The notes beneath the pieces were generated by a model that worked only from the letters and a program-made list of their open reading frames with translations, searched no databases and was not told the DNA's origin. This document shows positions 43,546 through 55,821 of a DNA stretch of 64,000 bases, piece by piece. Every line of letters starts with the position of its first letter. The first letter of the stretch is position 1. The translations under genes and the position numbers were made by a program. The stretch is taken from NCBI GenBank assembly GCA_944739405.2, contig OX123183.2:97168729-97232728 (forward strand), given 5' to 3'. This DNA is from Euclidia mi (taxonomy: Eukaryota > Arthropoda > Insecta > Lepidoptera > Erebidae).

Positions 43546-44094
43546 CTTAATTCGCTTACATAATGGTGAAAACCATGATCACTGATTGATGTCACCCATG
43601 GCCTGTGATTGAGAAAAACATGTGTAAAATTGCTGTACCAAGTTTTTATAACTTTGCTTTATATAGAAAGGTTAAAACCTAAAGGGTTTGAACAGTCACA
43701 AAATATTAGTTGCTGTAGGTAATTAAGTGATGACTCAATAAACACATAGGAGGAATATACACAATATGTTTCACAGCAAATTCCTATAGAGCTTCATTTT
43801 AACAATCTGCTATCGGAACAAATTGAGTTGCCAGACTGTATTATGTGCGGTTAGTTCGATAGGGCAATTTGCTGGGACCGGATAATATCTTTCAATTAAA
43901 ACACACACTCGCGTATGCTACCTACTGATATGTTCCTACATGTAATATTCCTTCTCTTTTGAAGATAGTAGAGCTTTGCTGATTTCAGCTTGAATGGGCC
44001 GGCTCGACCGGAAAAGTACTACCCTCTAACAGAAAATCGACGTAAAGTATCAGTACCCAAACTGTCTCCTTTCGTTCGGTGAGTGAGAGTGCCG
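43546..44094. other. Noncoding DNA, nothing recognised
   Basis: AT-rich, no supported gene. Confidence 0.5.
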
Positions 44095-44280
44095 GAGGCC
44101 CTATCCCCTATTCCTTCTCCCTCATCCCATTCCTCATCCTATCCCTTTTCCCAACCCAAAGGGCGGCAACGCACTTGTGAGTCCTGTGGTGTTGCTTGTG
44201 TCCATGGGCGGCGGTAATTGCTTACCATCAGGCAATCCGTCTGCTCGTTTGCCGCCTATTTCCATAAAAAAAAACAGTGT
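44095..44280 (+). mobile_element. LINE 3' end with poly(A)
   Basis: Contains a pyrimidine-rich CCCTATTCCTTCTCCC stretch, then AAAGGGCGGCAACGCACTTG, TGTCCATGGGCGGCGGTAA, TTGCTTACCATCAGGCAATC, CGTCTGCTCGTTTGCCGCC and ATAAAAAAAA. This is a very common, A-tailed lepidopteran non-LTR 3' end. 5'-truncated; no coding part. Confidence 0.7.
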
Positions 44281-44284
44281 TTTC

Positions 44285-44720
44285 GCCGTTGCATCCAAGT
44301 CTGTGGTGCACACTGTGAGTTATAAAAACAGACCCTCTGCTTGATAGTCATCAACGTCATGGTGGCCATCAACTACAAATTCCAGTAGGCTATAGCGAAC
44401 TCTAAGAAAGTGCCTTAATATTATAATTAATAGCCTATAGTGTACCCGTCCAGCAATGTACCTATAGCAAGATTTTTTATAAGAACACTTATTCATTCAT
44501 ATACTTGAATTACTTTAGGTCCATTCACAATTCAAAACTACTTTTGCATTTTGTTCGGCGAATGAGAACGTAAGCGAAAGGGGGCCAGTAATCATTTCCA
44601 TCGCCCAGTTAGTTTACGCAGTTACTACGTTGCGTTGGGTCAATTTGTGTCAACAGTACTAACAGTAGCCAGAATATTGGATGTTTTTGCTGACCAAAGA
44701 TCTGTATAATGAAGTCGGTT
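44285..44720. other. Noncoding DNA, nothing recognised
   Basis: No supported feature. Confidence 0.5.
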
Positions 44721-44722
44721 AA

Positions 44723-44758
44723 TAAAGTGGCCGCGTAGCAGACTACGCGGCCACTTTA
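44723..44758. other. 16-bp perfect-arm hairpin, 4-nt loop
   Basis: TAAAGTGGCCGCGTAG (44723-44738) and its exact reverse complement (44743-44758) flank the loop CAGA. GC-rich stem in AT-rich DNA. A second palindrome, ATTTTTTATCTATT / AATAGATAAAAAAT (44850-44880, loop TTG), follows about 90 bp later, and ATACTTTCATGAAAGAGTAT lies between. This may be a decayed foldback element. Confidence 0.85.
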
Positions 44759-44880
44759 CGCGGAGGTCGCGACCATATACTTTCATGAAAGAGTATGTAA
44801 GTATGATCGAATAAGGTAGAGGCCTCAAAACTTAGTAGTGAGTATATCAATTTTTTATCTATTTTGAATAGATAAAAAAT

Positions 44881-45855
44881 GTGAAATGACTTCAGGCCCT
44901 CTGAGGTTTCCCCAGAATTCCAGGAGTTCTAATCCCAAAACTATGGATAAGGTTTTAAGCAACAGAAGACTACTCAAGTCTTTCTGGAGGGAACTGCTAT
45001 GATATGAATAGTTTTGATGAACTCAACCATATCGCGAATTACACAGAAAGGCCTACTTCAAAGCGAAGTCTGAAAATAAATCCTATCAAACTTCAAAACT
45101 CGAATATCTCTACGAGTACATTTTATGTTACTTTGCTCTATGGGTAGGTATTTCACAAAAATGCTTTTACAATTCCGTTTTGTATGAAATTGCACACATT
45201 GTAAAACGCTATCCACGAATTTCGTGTAGCCTTGCCAATAAAGCCCATACACAGAGTAGACGGAATTAAAAAGGAAATGAGTAGGTAGGTATTTTAGTCC
45301 AGTTTGTTCAGACAGTTCCGTACATTACCTTCGTGTTTTACTTTTTTATTTTGTTTTACCTTTTTATAGCTGAAAGAAAGACCTAAGAATTTCTAGTTCT
45401 AAATCATTGTATGTATGTTAACGTTTAGGTATATTGCCAAATTGCTTAAGGCAGAAATAAAGTTCTCTTGAAATGCGAATATTAGGTAGGTAAGTATATG
45501 TTTTGTGTTTTGTTACCACAGAATACATACAAGTACTAATTACCGCAGTTTTGCGCCTATAACAAATTTTAGTTTACACTGTTTGCGGGCCAATGTAACT
45601 AACTGTTTACAAATATAACTGATTATATACCAAGAGCGAAAATTGAGATAAACCAATAATATTAGCTAGGCGTCTATATCGTATGGTAATGATTGGGCGG
45701 AAATAAAGCAATTTGTTGTGGGCGTCGCGCGTCGGCAAAGTCGACAGGAGATTATTTGCAGAATTAAGTCTTATACAATAAAATGAAACGAATGCATCTA
45801 GTGACGATTTCTACGTAGATCATAACAGAGGGAGAGAGATTTTATATTGAGGTAC
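44881..45855. other. Noncoding DNA, nothing recognised
   Basis: AT-rich, no coding motif, no RNA gene. Confidence 0.5.
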
Positions 45856-45861
45856 TGCTGT

Positions 45862-46070
45862 TCTTCATCATCATCAGCTTGCTATAGTCGACTACCAGAT
45901 ATCGGCCTCTCCAATGTCACGCCCGATTTTCGGCTTTTTGTGTCCAGCCGCAGCCAGTCACTTTGCTGCTGTTCTTACTGTAATTGAAATTCGCGGAGAG
46001 GTCACACCAAACCTTCTCATTTCACGATCAGCCGCACATTAACGCTTAGGCCAGATGCCCATCGCCTTTG
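45862..46070 (+). mobile_element. LINE-tail-like repeat, degraded
   Basis: CATCATCATCAGCTTGCTAT, GTCGACTACCAGATATCGGCC, CTCCAATGTCACGCC, TTTTTGTGTCCAGCCGC. This resembles the common lepidopteran 'CATCATCATCAGCC...GTCCACTGCTGGACATAGGCC' tail. Noncoding. Confidence 0.5.
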
Positions 46071-47301
46071 TGTTAATAATTACTACGTGAAATAAAACAC
46101 CTATGAAGCGCGGTGGAACTCTAAAAATAAGTTTTTTGCTACCCCTGTGACGGGTGCAACAAAAAGATCTGCCCGATCCAACGTGGCTCCATACAGTGGT
46201 ACCGGCGCAAAAAAACAACCGCCTACTGAAAATACCCCAGCACCCCTGCTGTTTTCACACATATATTTATATACCTGCCATTGAAGATACAACGATCGAA
46301 TATACTACATAGATGTGACAGGATCAAGTACTATTTCTTCTCAATATACTGTTGGCTTAGGAGAAACCAAAGGCCATATTACCACTTCCTATCAATACTC
46401 GTTTGTTAAAATGCGTAAAAATATGGATGATCATACTTACTATGTTGTTAGGTCACTAAAGAAGTAGGTGGTTCATTACGCGATAAGTTAGGATTTTTAG
46501 TTTTATAACAGTACATACCTATAGTAACTGGCCCAAACACCAGTAGGTTCGACTAGGGTACTTCAATAACAAGGTCTGATGCTTACTTAGACAAACTTAA
46601 ACTCAAGTGAACTTCAGTCTGTCACAAAAGTGTGATTCAAACTATAGTGAGTCGCAGAACAATTTTGTCGCACAAGCGTTAATTGCGAACTCACGTGGTA
46701 CATTCAAACACACGAGCCAATTACGACTATATCCGAATATCTGATAAGTTTAAATCGTCTTCCCAGTTGTATCCCTAACTACGAAGCTCTCAATCTACCT
46801 GGTTACCATTATCCCATCAAACGAACCATCCAAAGCTAATAATTGTTCCATTCATCAGTCGTTTTCGTTTTCATCCCGACGACTCGCGACTGCGAGTCAC
46901 GGTGCAGTCATTAATATCCAGCTAAGATGACCATTACACACGTAAAGCCTTATTGCCGGGATTGTTCCGACGTGGAGACGTTTTATTGTACCTACCCCTC
47001 CTCCCCTTCCCCCCACTGTAATAAACACAATATCTCCGCTCTCAAGTGTTATTGGCTAAACAAAGTATTAAAGCGTTAGTTAGATGATATTAAAGTTGTC
47101 GAGGAATGTTGAATTGCACGTCAACTCTTTAGGTAGGTTCTCGTCTGTGTATTCTCAGATGGAAGAGCGTCTATAGTGCTAAGAATTTACAGGCATGAAC
47201 AGGCAATATACCTATAGGTATACTAGTACCACGACCACTACTATCAGTTAGTATGGCTATGTTGCCGAGTCACCCTGTTCATGTGATGAGCATGATGTTG
47301 T
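46071..47301. other. Noncoding DNA, minor palindrome
   Basis: No gene recognised. GACTCGC/GCGAGTC (46881-46898, 4-nt loop) and a pyrimidine-rich run near 46991-47015 are the only structures noted. Confidence 0.5.
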
Positions 47302-49039
47302 AGGCCAATCGTAATCTATCTAGTAAATCTAATATAGGTAAATATTTATTTTTAAATGAGTTCATTCTAATGGAAATACATACCAATATGGCTTTTTTTA
47401 ATAGAACTCTTAATTCTCCAGAACTCTTAGACGTCAGGACTTAATCGCGGTTATACCCTCATTGCTTCTGATGTAAATTCTCCCAATTAAAAAAAAGAAG
47501 ACTAAAGCAAACAAAAAGAACACACGATTAAAAAATGTGATACAAAATTAAATGTACGCACATTTAATATTGAATCACTTTTTTAATTCAAACATTCATC
47601 CAAAAAACCGCACCTTTAATATTTTGAGTGGCTTAAGAAACACTTAAAGCCTCTGGCTACATTTGAAAATCAAATGAGTAAAAGATAAAAAAGCGCGAGT
47701 GCTGTAAAACAGTTTCGAATTGAAAATAGGAGGCGTGTCAGTTTTACTGACATGTTCTGTAAAAAATGCATTTAGATAGTTTTACACGATGAATAGTTAG
47801 ACTTAATCATCGGACTTAATAAAATTGAAACGAGACATTTGTACTTGCGGATCCTCGCTATCTGATTTACAGCATCCATTATATGACGAACCCTAGATGT
47901 TATTTTACATTAATACACTATTAAGCTTAGTATACTGCTCGTTCAATCAGCCATATTATGTGATATTGAACGTAGCCAAGCCGTATTCCACGAGGCTCTC
48001 CTGTTTACGACACAATGACGTCAGCATACACTATTAGTTTTATGTTCTACGTTTAAAGTTTATTAGCGGGTGTACAATTCACAGGTTATTTCACACATGG
48101 CCAAGTCTAGACGAAGCAAATGTCTTTGCATTAAGAAGAAAATTCGCATAACAATATAAACAAAACAACAGGGAAACGCAACGTTTATTTTGTGAACAAA
48201 TTGTTTTCATAAAAAGTCCGTTTTACAATGTAAAATTTCGCCTTTATTACCTGAGCTCGTTTTACTAACAAACCTTAATAAAAGAACTTTATTCGAACAA
48301 TAACCAATTTGGGAAAGAAAACACCGCCCTCGACTATAGCCCATTGACATAAATAAATCATTATTTTTTTCGTGTGCCTTACGATGCTTTAGTCGAATTT
48401 CAAAACGAATTTTCATTGTAATGTGCCACAAAAGAAAAAAAGAGAGGCTGTATCTGCGATGCTTTGTTAAAAATTAATTTGATACCTTTATCTCAAATTT
48501 CTTGAGGATATTTTTAAGGGAACGTGGTGGAAGCTACTTACGCGGAGAAGTTTCATCCCTGATTATTAATTATTTGTGATTTTCCCTTGTTAACGTGGCT
48601 TATAGTACAAAACGTCGATAGGCTGCCATTGTTGTGAAATAATGACAAAATAATATTGTGTTACATTTTTATTTTAATTGACTGACGTAGGAAGTTATAA
48701 ACCTGTTCAAGAATTAAGGAACATAAAGCTGTTATAAGTTAAAATTAATGAAGATAAAACTTTCGTGCCTGTTTAGCAACAATGTAATTCGAAGTTATAT
48801 GGTGGTTGTTTTTATACCGAGAGCGCCAATTACATGCGGAGGCCGTATATAAGATAAAGATCAGTAACTTGAGGGCTACGACATCTTGTTAATAAGGTAG
48901 TATACATAGTATGTAGTAGTAAGGTGAGATAATAAATACCTAATGTTAACGCGATCTCACCTGAATGCTCAGAGTACCTAATTGATTTGATTTCGATCGC
49001 TTTTTCCAATACCACAATATCCTATACACAACTACTCAA

Positions 49040-49170
49040 AAGAATTAGACCGAGTCATCCCGTGACCACGGCTGGTGTAACCCATGCTGAAACGTCGGGA
49101 CAAATAGAAAGGTATTTCATCTTTCTTTTCGTTCATTAACACGATTCAGACCCGTTACATAATCTTTAAT
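49040..49170 (+). mobile_element. Penelope-type terminal module, copy A
   Basis: GTCATCCCGTGACCACGGC, CATGCTGAAACGTCGGGAC, then ACGATTCAGACCCGTTAC. Same module as at 43.4 kb and downstream of the GIY-YIG frame at 20.4 kb. CCCG...CGGG can close an outer stem around the CCGTG/CACGG hairpin. Confidence 0.5.
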
Positions 49171-49934
49171 AGGAATTAGACCTAGCCCAACTCATAACAG
49201 TGAGACAGTAGACAATCTTACAACCTAACAGTTTTATTATGTTCAAATAAAACTTTGAAACAAGTAGACACTTAACAGAACCTAACAGAATGATCGTTAA
49301 AATCGCTTTCAAAGTTGTTCTATCAACAAAATTGTGATTGCAATTACGTGTTCGGTTGTACCGCATCGGTCTTTCCCTTCGTTATACGTTCTTTAGTTCA
49401 ATTGCTCGTTCTTCGTTGCAAGTTTGAAATTTCCTATCGATGCTATGTCGCGATAAAGTCGGGAACTTCCAACTAATAATTTCTACTCGTGTGCCCGGGG
49501 TATAATGAATTTTACGTGACATCATACCTACAGCAAACTTTTGACTAAATGATGGGTAATGCAGTTAGTCTGACGAGTTGGGGTTTGGGAAGCGCTTATA
49601 TTTCAAAATGCGCTTGTGTTTTACACTTGTTTTTAAACAATGTTTTGTTCGTTGGTACGTCAAAGCCATACCAAAAAATACATAGAGTATTTCTTTTACC
49701 TTCATTTTGCTCTTACCTAATTCAATAAAAGGTATTTTATAATATTTTGAATTTAGTCTCTATTATTTTGTAGAGCTATATTTTTTTTACATTTATATTT
49801 TAATTTCCGTAGCCGTAGAAAATACCGGTTTTAAGAAAGCTCCGTATTATGCAAAAAAAACGTAATTGTCGAAAAGAGGTCAGAGTACACTGTCGATCGA
49901 TCGATATTGCATCTTGCAATATTTATACGGACCA

Positions 49935-49973
49935 CGTACAAGCATTGAATTATAATAATTCAATGCGTACAAG
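49935..49973. mobile_element. 23-bp hairpin insertion with 8-bp duplication
   Basis: CGTACAAG occurs at 49935-49942 and again at 49966-49973. Between them lies a 23-bp palindrome with 10-bp arms CATTGAATTA/TAATTCAATG and centre TAA. The matching site in copy B (53986-53993) has a single CGTACAAG and no hairpin. This is a clean filled/empty pair. It may be a transposon-like end pair, an excision footprint, or a templated insertion. Confidence 0.85.
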
Positions 49974-50184
49974 CTTGAAACAAAAGAATTACACCGCCAC
50001 GTTTTATTGCGCCGATCATAAAGCGCGATTGTGCGTTGCATAACACCAAACAAACATTTTTTTCCTCGTAGGAAAGAAAGACGCACTTAGTCTACAACAA
50101 AAAACCTACTCTTCAATTTGATGAATATTATTTATAGCCTAGGAGTTCTGTATATTCCTTCTTTACCCTAAATTCTTGCAAAAT

Positions 50185-50395
50185 CTCGGCGGGCTTCGTA
50201 AAAGTATGCTAATTGCGATTGGTGTGACCCCGCCGCTACGGGACGCCAAAGGACACCGCGGTGGTTTTAGTCATTACGTCCCGAAAACCAGTAAGGACCT
50301 CGGTGAAGGTGTGTTAAACCCACAACTTCACCGTCTACCCCAAACTTGAGTCCTTGGGTGGTAGAGGAGATGGTCCGCAACAGGCTTTCTACCAC
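50185..50395 (+). repeat. LINE-tail-like GC-rich repeat, copy A
   Basis: GTGACCCCGCCGCTACGGGA, CACCGCGGTGGTTTTAGTCA, then TCCTTGGGTGGTAGAGGAGA. The GGTGGTTTTAGTC core is common in lepidopteran LINE 3' ends. The rest is not recognised. Copy B at about 54210-54420. Confidence 0.4.
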
Positions 50396-50944
50396 AGGAT
50401 TAAAGTAATGGTTATATTAGCTATACTGGCAATTTGGACTATATTATGACCCTCACAGTCACTATAAGATTTCACTGACAGCTATGTATCTAGCAGCTTA
50501 TCTAATAGATGGACTTCACGCAATTTTTTTGCTAAAATATAGTGACAAGGTCACAACCTGTCAAAGATAAGATCAGCAAATGGCGAGTTAGTCACGCAGC
50601 AATTGTGACGTCACTTAGCTGCGTTTATACATAAAATATGCAGATACGTATCACTCAATAGAAAGTGACACAAAGTTACCGATGTCATCACTGTGACCGG
50701 TGAACAATTTTGTCACGTGCGTGTTGACCGTGTCAGTAATGAAAGCCATTTCGATATTTGCATACATAACATATGTAGTTATAGTGAAAATAGGCATCTA
50801 TAGCCTAGTTAAGAGACAAATAGACTGCTCTGCAAAGTCAGTGACGGCGGGCACTGATGAATTTTCGAAGATAGGCACAGAAATTATCGCTTCCTAACAC
50901 GGGACGAAAATATCTTGAGACAACCTGCAAGTCTGAAAGATATG

Positions 50945-51075
50945 AGAAGTTGCCAAGCCGCATGTTCGGCTTGGCCATGTGGCCAGCACGGTGGACCAGA
51001 GCCACGTCCTTCTAGCAGTGAGACGAGGCCCGTTTCTAGCAGATAGTTTGTAGGGCTGATATCTATTATCATTGC
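50945..51075 (+). repeat. Decayed LINE tail, copy A
   Basis: CACGGTGGACCAGAGCCACG, CTAGCAGTGAGACGAGGCCC, TAGGGCTGATATCTATTAT. Same order as the tail at 42868-43155 (GTGGTGGACTAAGGCC...GGCCC...GGGCTGAT). A CAAGCCG/CGGCTTG hairpin lies at its start. Confidence 0.5.
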
Positions 51076-53069
51076 AAAAAGCCTAAGCCGCCTTAGTAAT
51101 TTGAATGATTTAACTTATACTTAAGCTGTTGACATACAATACATTTTTAATGCACCTGGTTTTTTGGCATTCGAGGGGTAAATCCTAAATTACAAATATA
51201 ATTTAAAAAGCTTACCAGGATTTAGGATCCAAATAATAAACCATGTTTACTGCAATAAATACCGACATGTATAAAATAATAACATAGGTAACTATAAAAA
51301 TAACATTAAATGCGGAAGGCATAATAATAATAGCTACTCGTTTCCGCCATTGTAGGCCAATCGTATCTATCTAGTAAATCTAATATAGGTAAATATTTAT
51401 TTTTAAATGAGTTCATTCTAATGGAAATACATACCAATATGGTTTTTTTAATAGAACTCTTAGTTCTCCAGAACTCTTAGACGTCAGGACTTAATCGCGG
51501 TTATACCCTCATTGCTTCTGTTGTAAATTCTCCCAATTAAAAAAAAAGACTAAAGCAAACAAAAAGAACACAGGATTAAAAAATGTGATGCAAAAATAAA
51601 TGTACGCACATTTAATATTGAATCACATTTTTTAATTCAAACATTCATCCAAAAAATCGCACCTTTAATATTTTGAGTGGCTTAAGACACACTTAAAGCC
51701 TCTGGCTACATTTGAAAATCAAATGAGTATAAGATATAAAAGCGCGAGTGTTGTAAAACAGTTTCTTATTGAAAATAGGAGGTGTTTCAGGATTACTGAC
51801 ATGTTCTGTAAAAAATGTATTTAGATATTTTTAGACGTAAACATCGGACTTAATAAAATTGAAACGTGACATTTGTACTTGCGTATCCTCTATCTGATCT
51901 ACGGCACCAATTTTGACGATCTCTACATGTTATTTTACATCAATACACTATTAAGCTTAGTATAGCACTCACTCAATCAGCCATATTATGTGATATTGAG
52001 CGTAGCCAATCCGTATTCCACGAGGCTCTCCTGTTTACGACGCTGTGACGTCAGCATACACTATTAGTTTTATGTTCTACGTTTAAAGTTTATTAGCGGG
52101 TGTACAATTCACAGGTTATTTCACACATGGCCAAGTCTAGACGAAGCAAATGTCTTTGCATTAAGAAGAAAATTCACATAACAATATAAACAAAACAACA
52201 GGGAAACGCAACGTTTATTTTGTGAACAAATTGTTTTCATAAAAAGTCCGTTTTACAATGTAAAATTTCGCCTTTATTACCTGAGCTCGTTTTACTAACA
52301 AACCTTAATAAAAGAACTTTATTCGAACAATAACCAATTTGGGAAAGAAAACACCGCCCTCGACTATAGCCCATTGACATAAATAAATCATTATTTTTTT
52401 CGTGTGCCTTACGATGCTTTAGTCGAATTTCAAAACGAATTTTCATTGTAATGTGCCACAAAAGAAAAAAAGAGAGGCTGTATCTGCGATGCTTTGTTAA
52501 AAATTAATTTGATACCTTTATCTCAAATTTCTTGAGGATATTTTTAAGGGAACGTGGTGGAAGCTACTTACGCGGAGAAGTTTCATCCCTGATTATTAAT
52601 TATTTGTGATTTTCCCTTGTTAACGTGGCTTATAGTACAAAACGTCGATAGGCTGCCATTGTTGTGAAATAATGACAAAATAATATTGTGTTACATTTTT
52701 ATTTTAATTGACTGACGTAGGAAGTTATAAACCTGTTCAAGAATTAAGGAACATAAAGCTGTTATAAGTTAAAATTAATGAAGATGAAACTTTCGTGCCT
52801 GTTTAGCAACAATGTAATTCGAAGTTATAATGGTGGTTGTTTTTATACCGAGAGCGCCAATTACATGCGAAGGCCGTATTGTATAAAATAAAGATCAGTA
52901 ACTTGAGGGCTACGACATCTTGTTAATAAGGTAGTATACATAGTATGTAGTAGTAAGGTGAGATAATAAATACCTAATGTTAAGGCGATCTCACCTGAAT
53001 GCTCAGAGTACCTAATTGATTTGATTTCGATCACTATTTCCAATACCACAATATCCTATACACAACTAC

Positions 53070-53200
53070 TCAAAAGAATTAGACCGAGTCATCCCGTGAC
53101 CACGGCTGGTGTAACCCATGCCGAAACGTCGGGACAAATAGAAAGGTATTTCATCTTTCTTTTCGTTCATTAACACGATTCAGACCCGTTACATAATCTT
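53070..53200 (+). mobile_element. Penelope-type terminal module, copy B
   Basis: As at 49040-49170, with CATGCCGAAACGTCGGGAC in place of CATGCTGAAACG. Confidence 0.5.
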
Positions 53201-54209
53201 TAATAATAATTAGACCTAGCCCAACTCATAACAGTGAGACAGTAGACAATCTTACAACGTAACAGTTTTATTATGTTCAAATAAAACTTTGAAACAAGTA
53301 GACACTTAACAGAACCTAACAGAATGATCGTTAAAATCGCTTTCAAAGTTGTTCTATCAACAAAATTGTGATTGCAATTACGTGTTCGACCGCATCGGTC
53401 TTTCCCTTCGTTATACGTTCTTTAGTTCAATTGCTCGTTCTTCGTTGCAAGTTTGAAATTTCCTATCGATGCTATGTCGCGATAGAGTCGGGAACTTCCA
53501 ACTAATAATTTCTACTCGTGTGCCCGGGGTATAATGAATTTTACGTGACATCATACCTACAGCAAACTTTTGTCAAAATGATGGGTAATGCAGTTAGTCT
53601 GACGAGTTGGGGTTTGGGAAGCGCTTCTATTTCAAAATGGACTCGTGTTTTACGCTTGTTTTTAAAACAATATTTTGTTCGTAGGTACATCAAAGCCATA
53701 CTAATGTTATCAACTTAAAAATACATAGAGTATTTCCTTTCCCTTTCATTTATTCTTACCGGTAATTCAATGAAAGGTAATGTATAATATTTTGAATTCA
53801 GTCTCTATTATTTTGTAAAGTTAATATTTTTTTTACATTTAGGTATACATTTTATTTTCTGTGGCCGTCGAAAATACCGGTTTTAAGAAAGCTCCGTATT
53901 ATGCAAAAAAACGTTATTGTCGAAAAGAGGTCAGAGTACACTGTCGATCGATCGATATTGCATCTTGCAATATTTATACGGAACACGTACAAGCTTGAAA
54001 CAAAAGAATTACACCGCCACGTTTTATTGCGCCGATCATAAAGCGCGATTGTGCGTTGCATAACACCAAACAAACATTTTTTCCTCGTAGGAAAGAAAGA
54101 CGCACTAAGTCTACAACAAAAAACCTACTCTTCAATTTGATGAATATTATTATAGCCTAGGAGTTCTGTATATTCCTTCTTTGCCCTAAATTCTTGCAAA
54201 ATCTCGGCG

Positions 54210-54420
54210 GGCTTCGTAAAAGTATGCTAATTGCGATTGGTGTGACCCCGCCGCTACGGGACGCCAAAGGCCACCACGGTGGTTTTAGTCAGTACGTCCC
54301 GAAAACCAGTAAGAACCTCGGAGAAGGTGTGTTAGACCCATAACTTCCCCGTCTACCCCAAACTTGAGTCCTTGGGTGGCAGAGGAGACGGTCCGCAACA
54401 GGCTTTCTATCACAGGATAA
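54210..54420 (+). repeat. LINE-tail-like GC-rich repeat, copy B
   Basis: Copy of 50185-50395, with scattered changes (CACCACGGTGG for CACCGCGGTGG). Confidence 0.4.
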
Positions 54421-54974
54421 AAATAATGGTTCACGTAAGATGTGAAACAGTACCTAGGTATATCTTAAAAGAGAGAAAAAGTGAGGGCTGTATGCTATAT
54501 TAGCTATACTGGCAATTTGGACTATATTATGACCCTCACAGTCACTATAAGATTACACTGACAGCTATGTATCTAGCAGCTTATCTAATAGATGGACTTC
54601 ACACAATTTTTTTGCTAAAAAATAGTGACAAGGTCTCAACCTGTCAAAGATAAGATCAGCAAATGGCGAGTTAGTCACGCAGCTATTGTGACGTCACCTA
54701 GCAGCGTTTATACATAAAATATGCAGATACGTATCACTCAATAGAAAGTGACACAAAGTTACCGATGTCATCGCTGTGACCGGTGAACAATGTTGTCACG
54801 TGCGTGTTGACCGTGGCAGTAATGAAAGCAATTTCGATATTTGCATACATATGTAGTTATAGTGAAAATAGGCATTTATAGCCTATTGAAGAGACAAATA
54901 AACTGCTACGCAGTCAGTGACGGCGGGCACTGATGAATTTTCGAAGATAGGTACAGAAATTATCGCTTCCTAAA

Positions 54975-55150
54975 AGGTTAAGAAAATATCTTGAGAAAAC
55001 CTGCAAGTCTGAAAGATATGAGAAGTTGCCAAGCCGCATGTACGGCTTGGCCATGTTGCCAGCACGGTGGACCAGAGCCACGTCCTTCTAGCAGTGAGAC
55101 GAGGCCCGTTTCTAGCAGATAGTTTGTAGGGCTGATATCTATTATTATTG
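54975..55150 (+). repeat. Decayed LINE tail, copy B
   Basis: Copy of 50945-51075, including the hairpin CAAGCCG...CGGCTTG. Confidence 0.5.
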
Positions 55151-55433
55151 GAAAAAGGCCTTAGCCGCCTTAGTAATTTGAATGATTTAACTTATAATTA
55201 AGCTGTTGAAATACAAAACTTTTTTAATGCACCTGGTTTTTTGGCATTCGAGAGGTAAATCCTAAATTACAAAGATAAAACATTATAATATAAAAAGCTA
55301 ACCAGGATTTAGGATCCAAATAATAAACCATGTTTACTGCAATAAATACCGACATGTATAAAATAATAACATAACTATAAAAATAACATTAAATGCGGCA
55401 GGCATAATAATAATAGCTACTCGTTTCCGCCAT

Positions 55434-55801
55434 TAGGGTAAAAAGCAACGATCTTGTATGGTAAGTAGGTAATTTAAGTAAATTTCTTATCGCGGCGGGA
55501 GCGGAGAGCTTTTCAAAAGCTTGTAAATAAAGTTTATCTCGTTGGTCGGTAGGCGGCGCTGCAGTCGACTGAGCTTGCCGCTCGACCGTGAAGATACACG
55601 ATGTACCTATATATATTGTATTGTTTTAAAAACGCAAAACTCACTACATTCATTCCCATTTCATTTATATTGAAATGCGTTTTATTTTATCCACGGTTAA
55701 TGCGATGACCTATTGTTTTTTATTTAGACTCACAGTGACAATGTTTTTATTTTAAATACTTAATTTTATTTTATTTTGGATATGAGAAGGTTCTGTCAAC
55801 A
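55434..55801. other. Noncoding DNA, nothing recognised
   Basis: Unique-looking sequence with one GC-richer patch (55490-55600). No gene recognised. Confidence 0.5.
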
Positions 55802-55821
55802 TTATTTTAGATATAGGTCGT

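Larger units (their letters stand above)
47302..51351 (+). repeat. Tandem duplication 2, copy A (4.05 kb)
   Basis: Begins TAGGCCAATCGTAATCTATC and ends CTCGTTTCCGCCATTG. The same text restarts at 51352 (TAGGCCAATCGTATCTATC). Copy B lies directly downstream in the same orientation, shifted by about 4,030 bp in the middle. Divergence is uneven: several per cent at both ends but only two differences in the roughly 740 bp at 48.05-48.79 kb. No convincing gene inside; it contains a Penelope-type module and LINE tails. Confidence 0.95.
51352..55433 (+). repeat. Tandem duplication 2, copy B (4.08 kb)
   Basis: Second copy of the unit at 47302. It lacks the 23-bp hairpin found in copy A but has about 65 extra bp at about 54430-54495 (CACGTAAGATGTGAAACAG...GGCTGTATGCT). 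Ends CTCGTTTCCGCCATT, then enters unrelated AGGGTAAAAAGC. An identical 74-codon frame occurs in both copies (48207, 52237, minus). It has no recognisable motif, and its identity reflects the conserved core of the duplicates. Confidence 0.95.

Noticed and set aside
48207..48431. Conserved 74-residue gene in duplication 2 (also at 52237)
   Set aside because: Identity between copies is explained by the near-identical core at DNA level. The protein has no recognisable motif, signal or codon bias.
49040..49110. Hammerhead ribozyme in the Penelope-type module
   Set aside because: GAAAC followed by GTC and an outer CCCG/CGGG stem are suggestive, but the CTGATGA core is absent in all copies. A lone CTGATGAG at about 20511 has no matching GAAAC partner.
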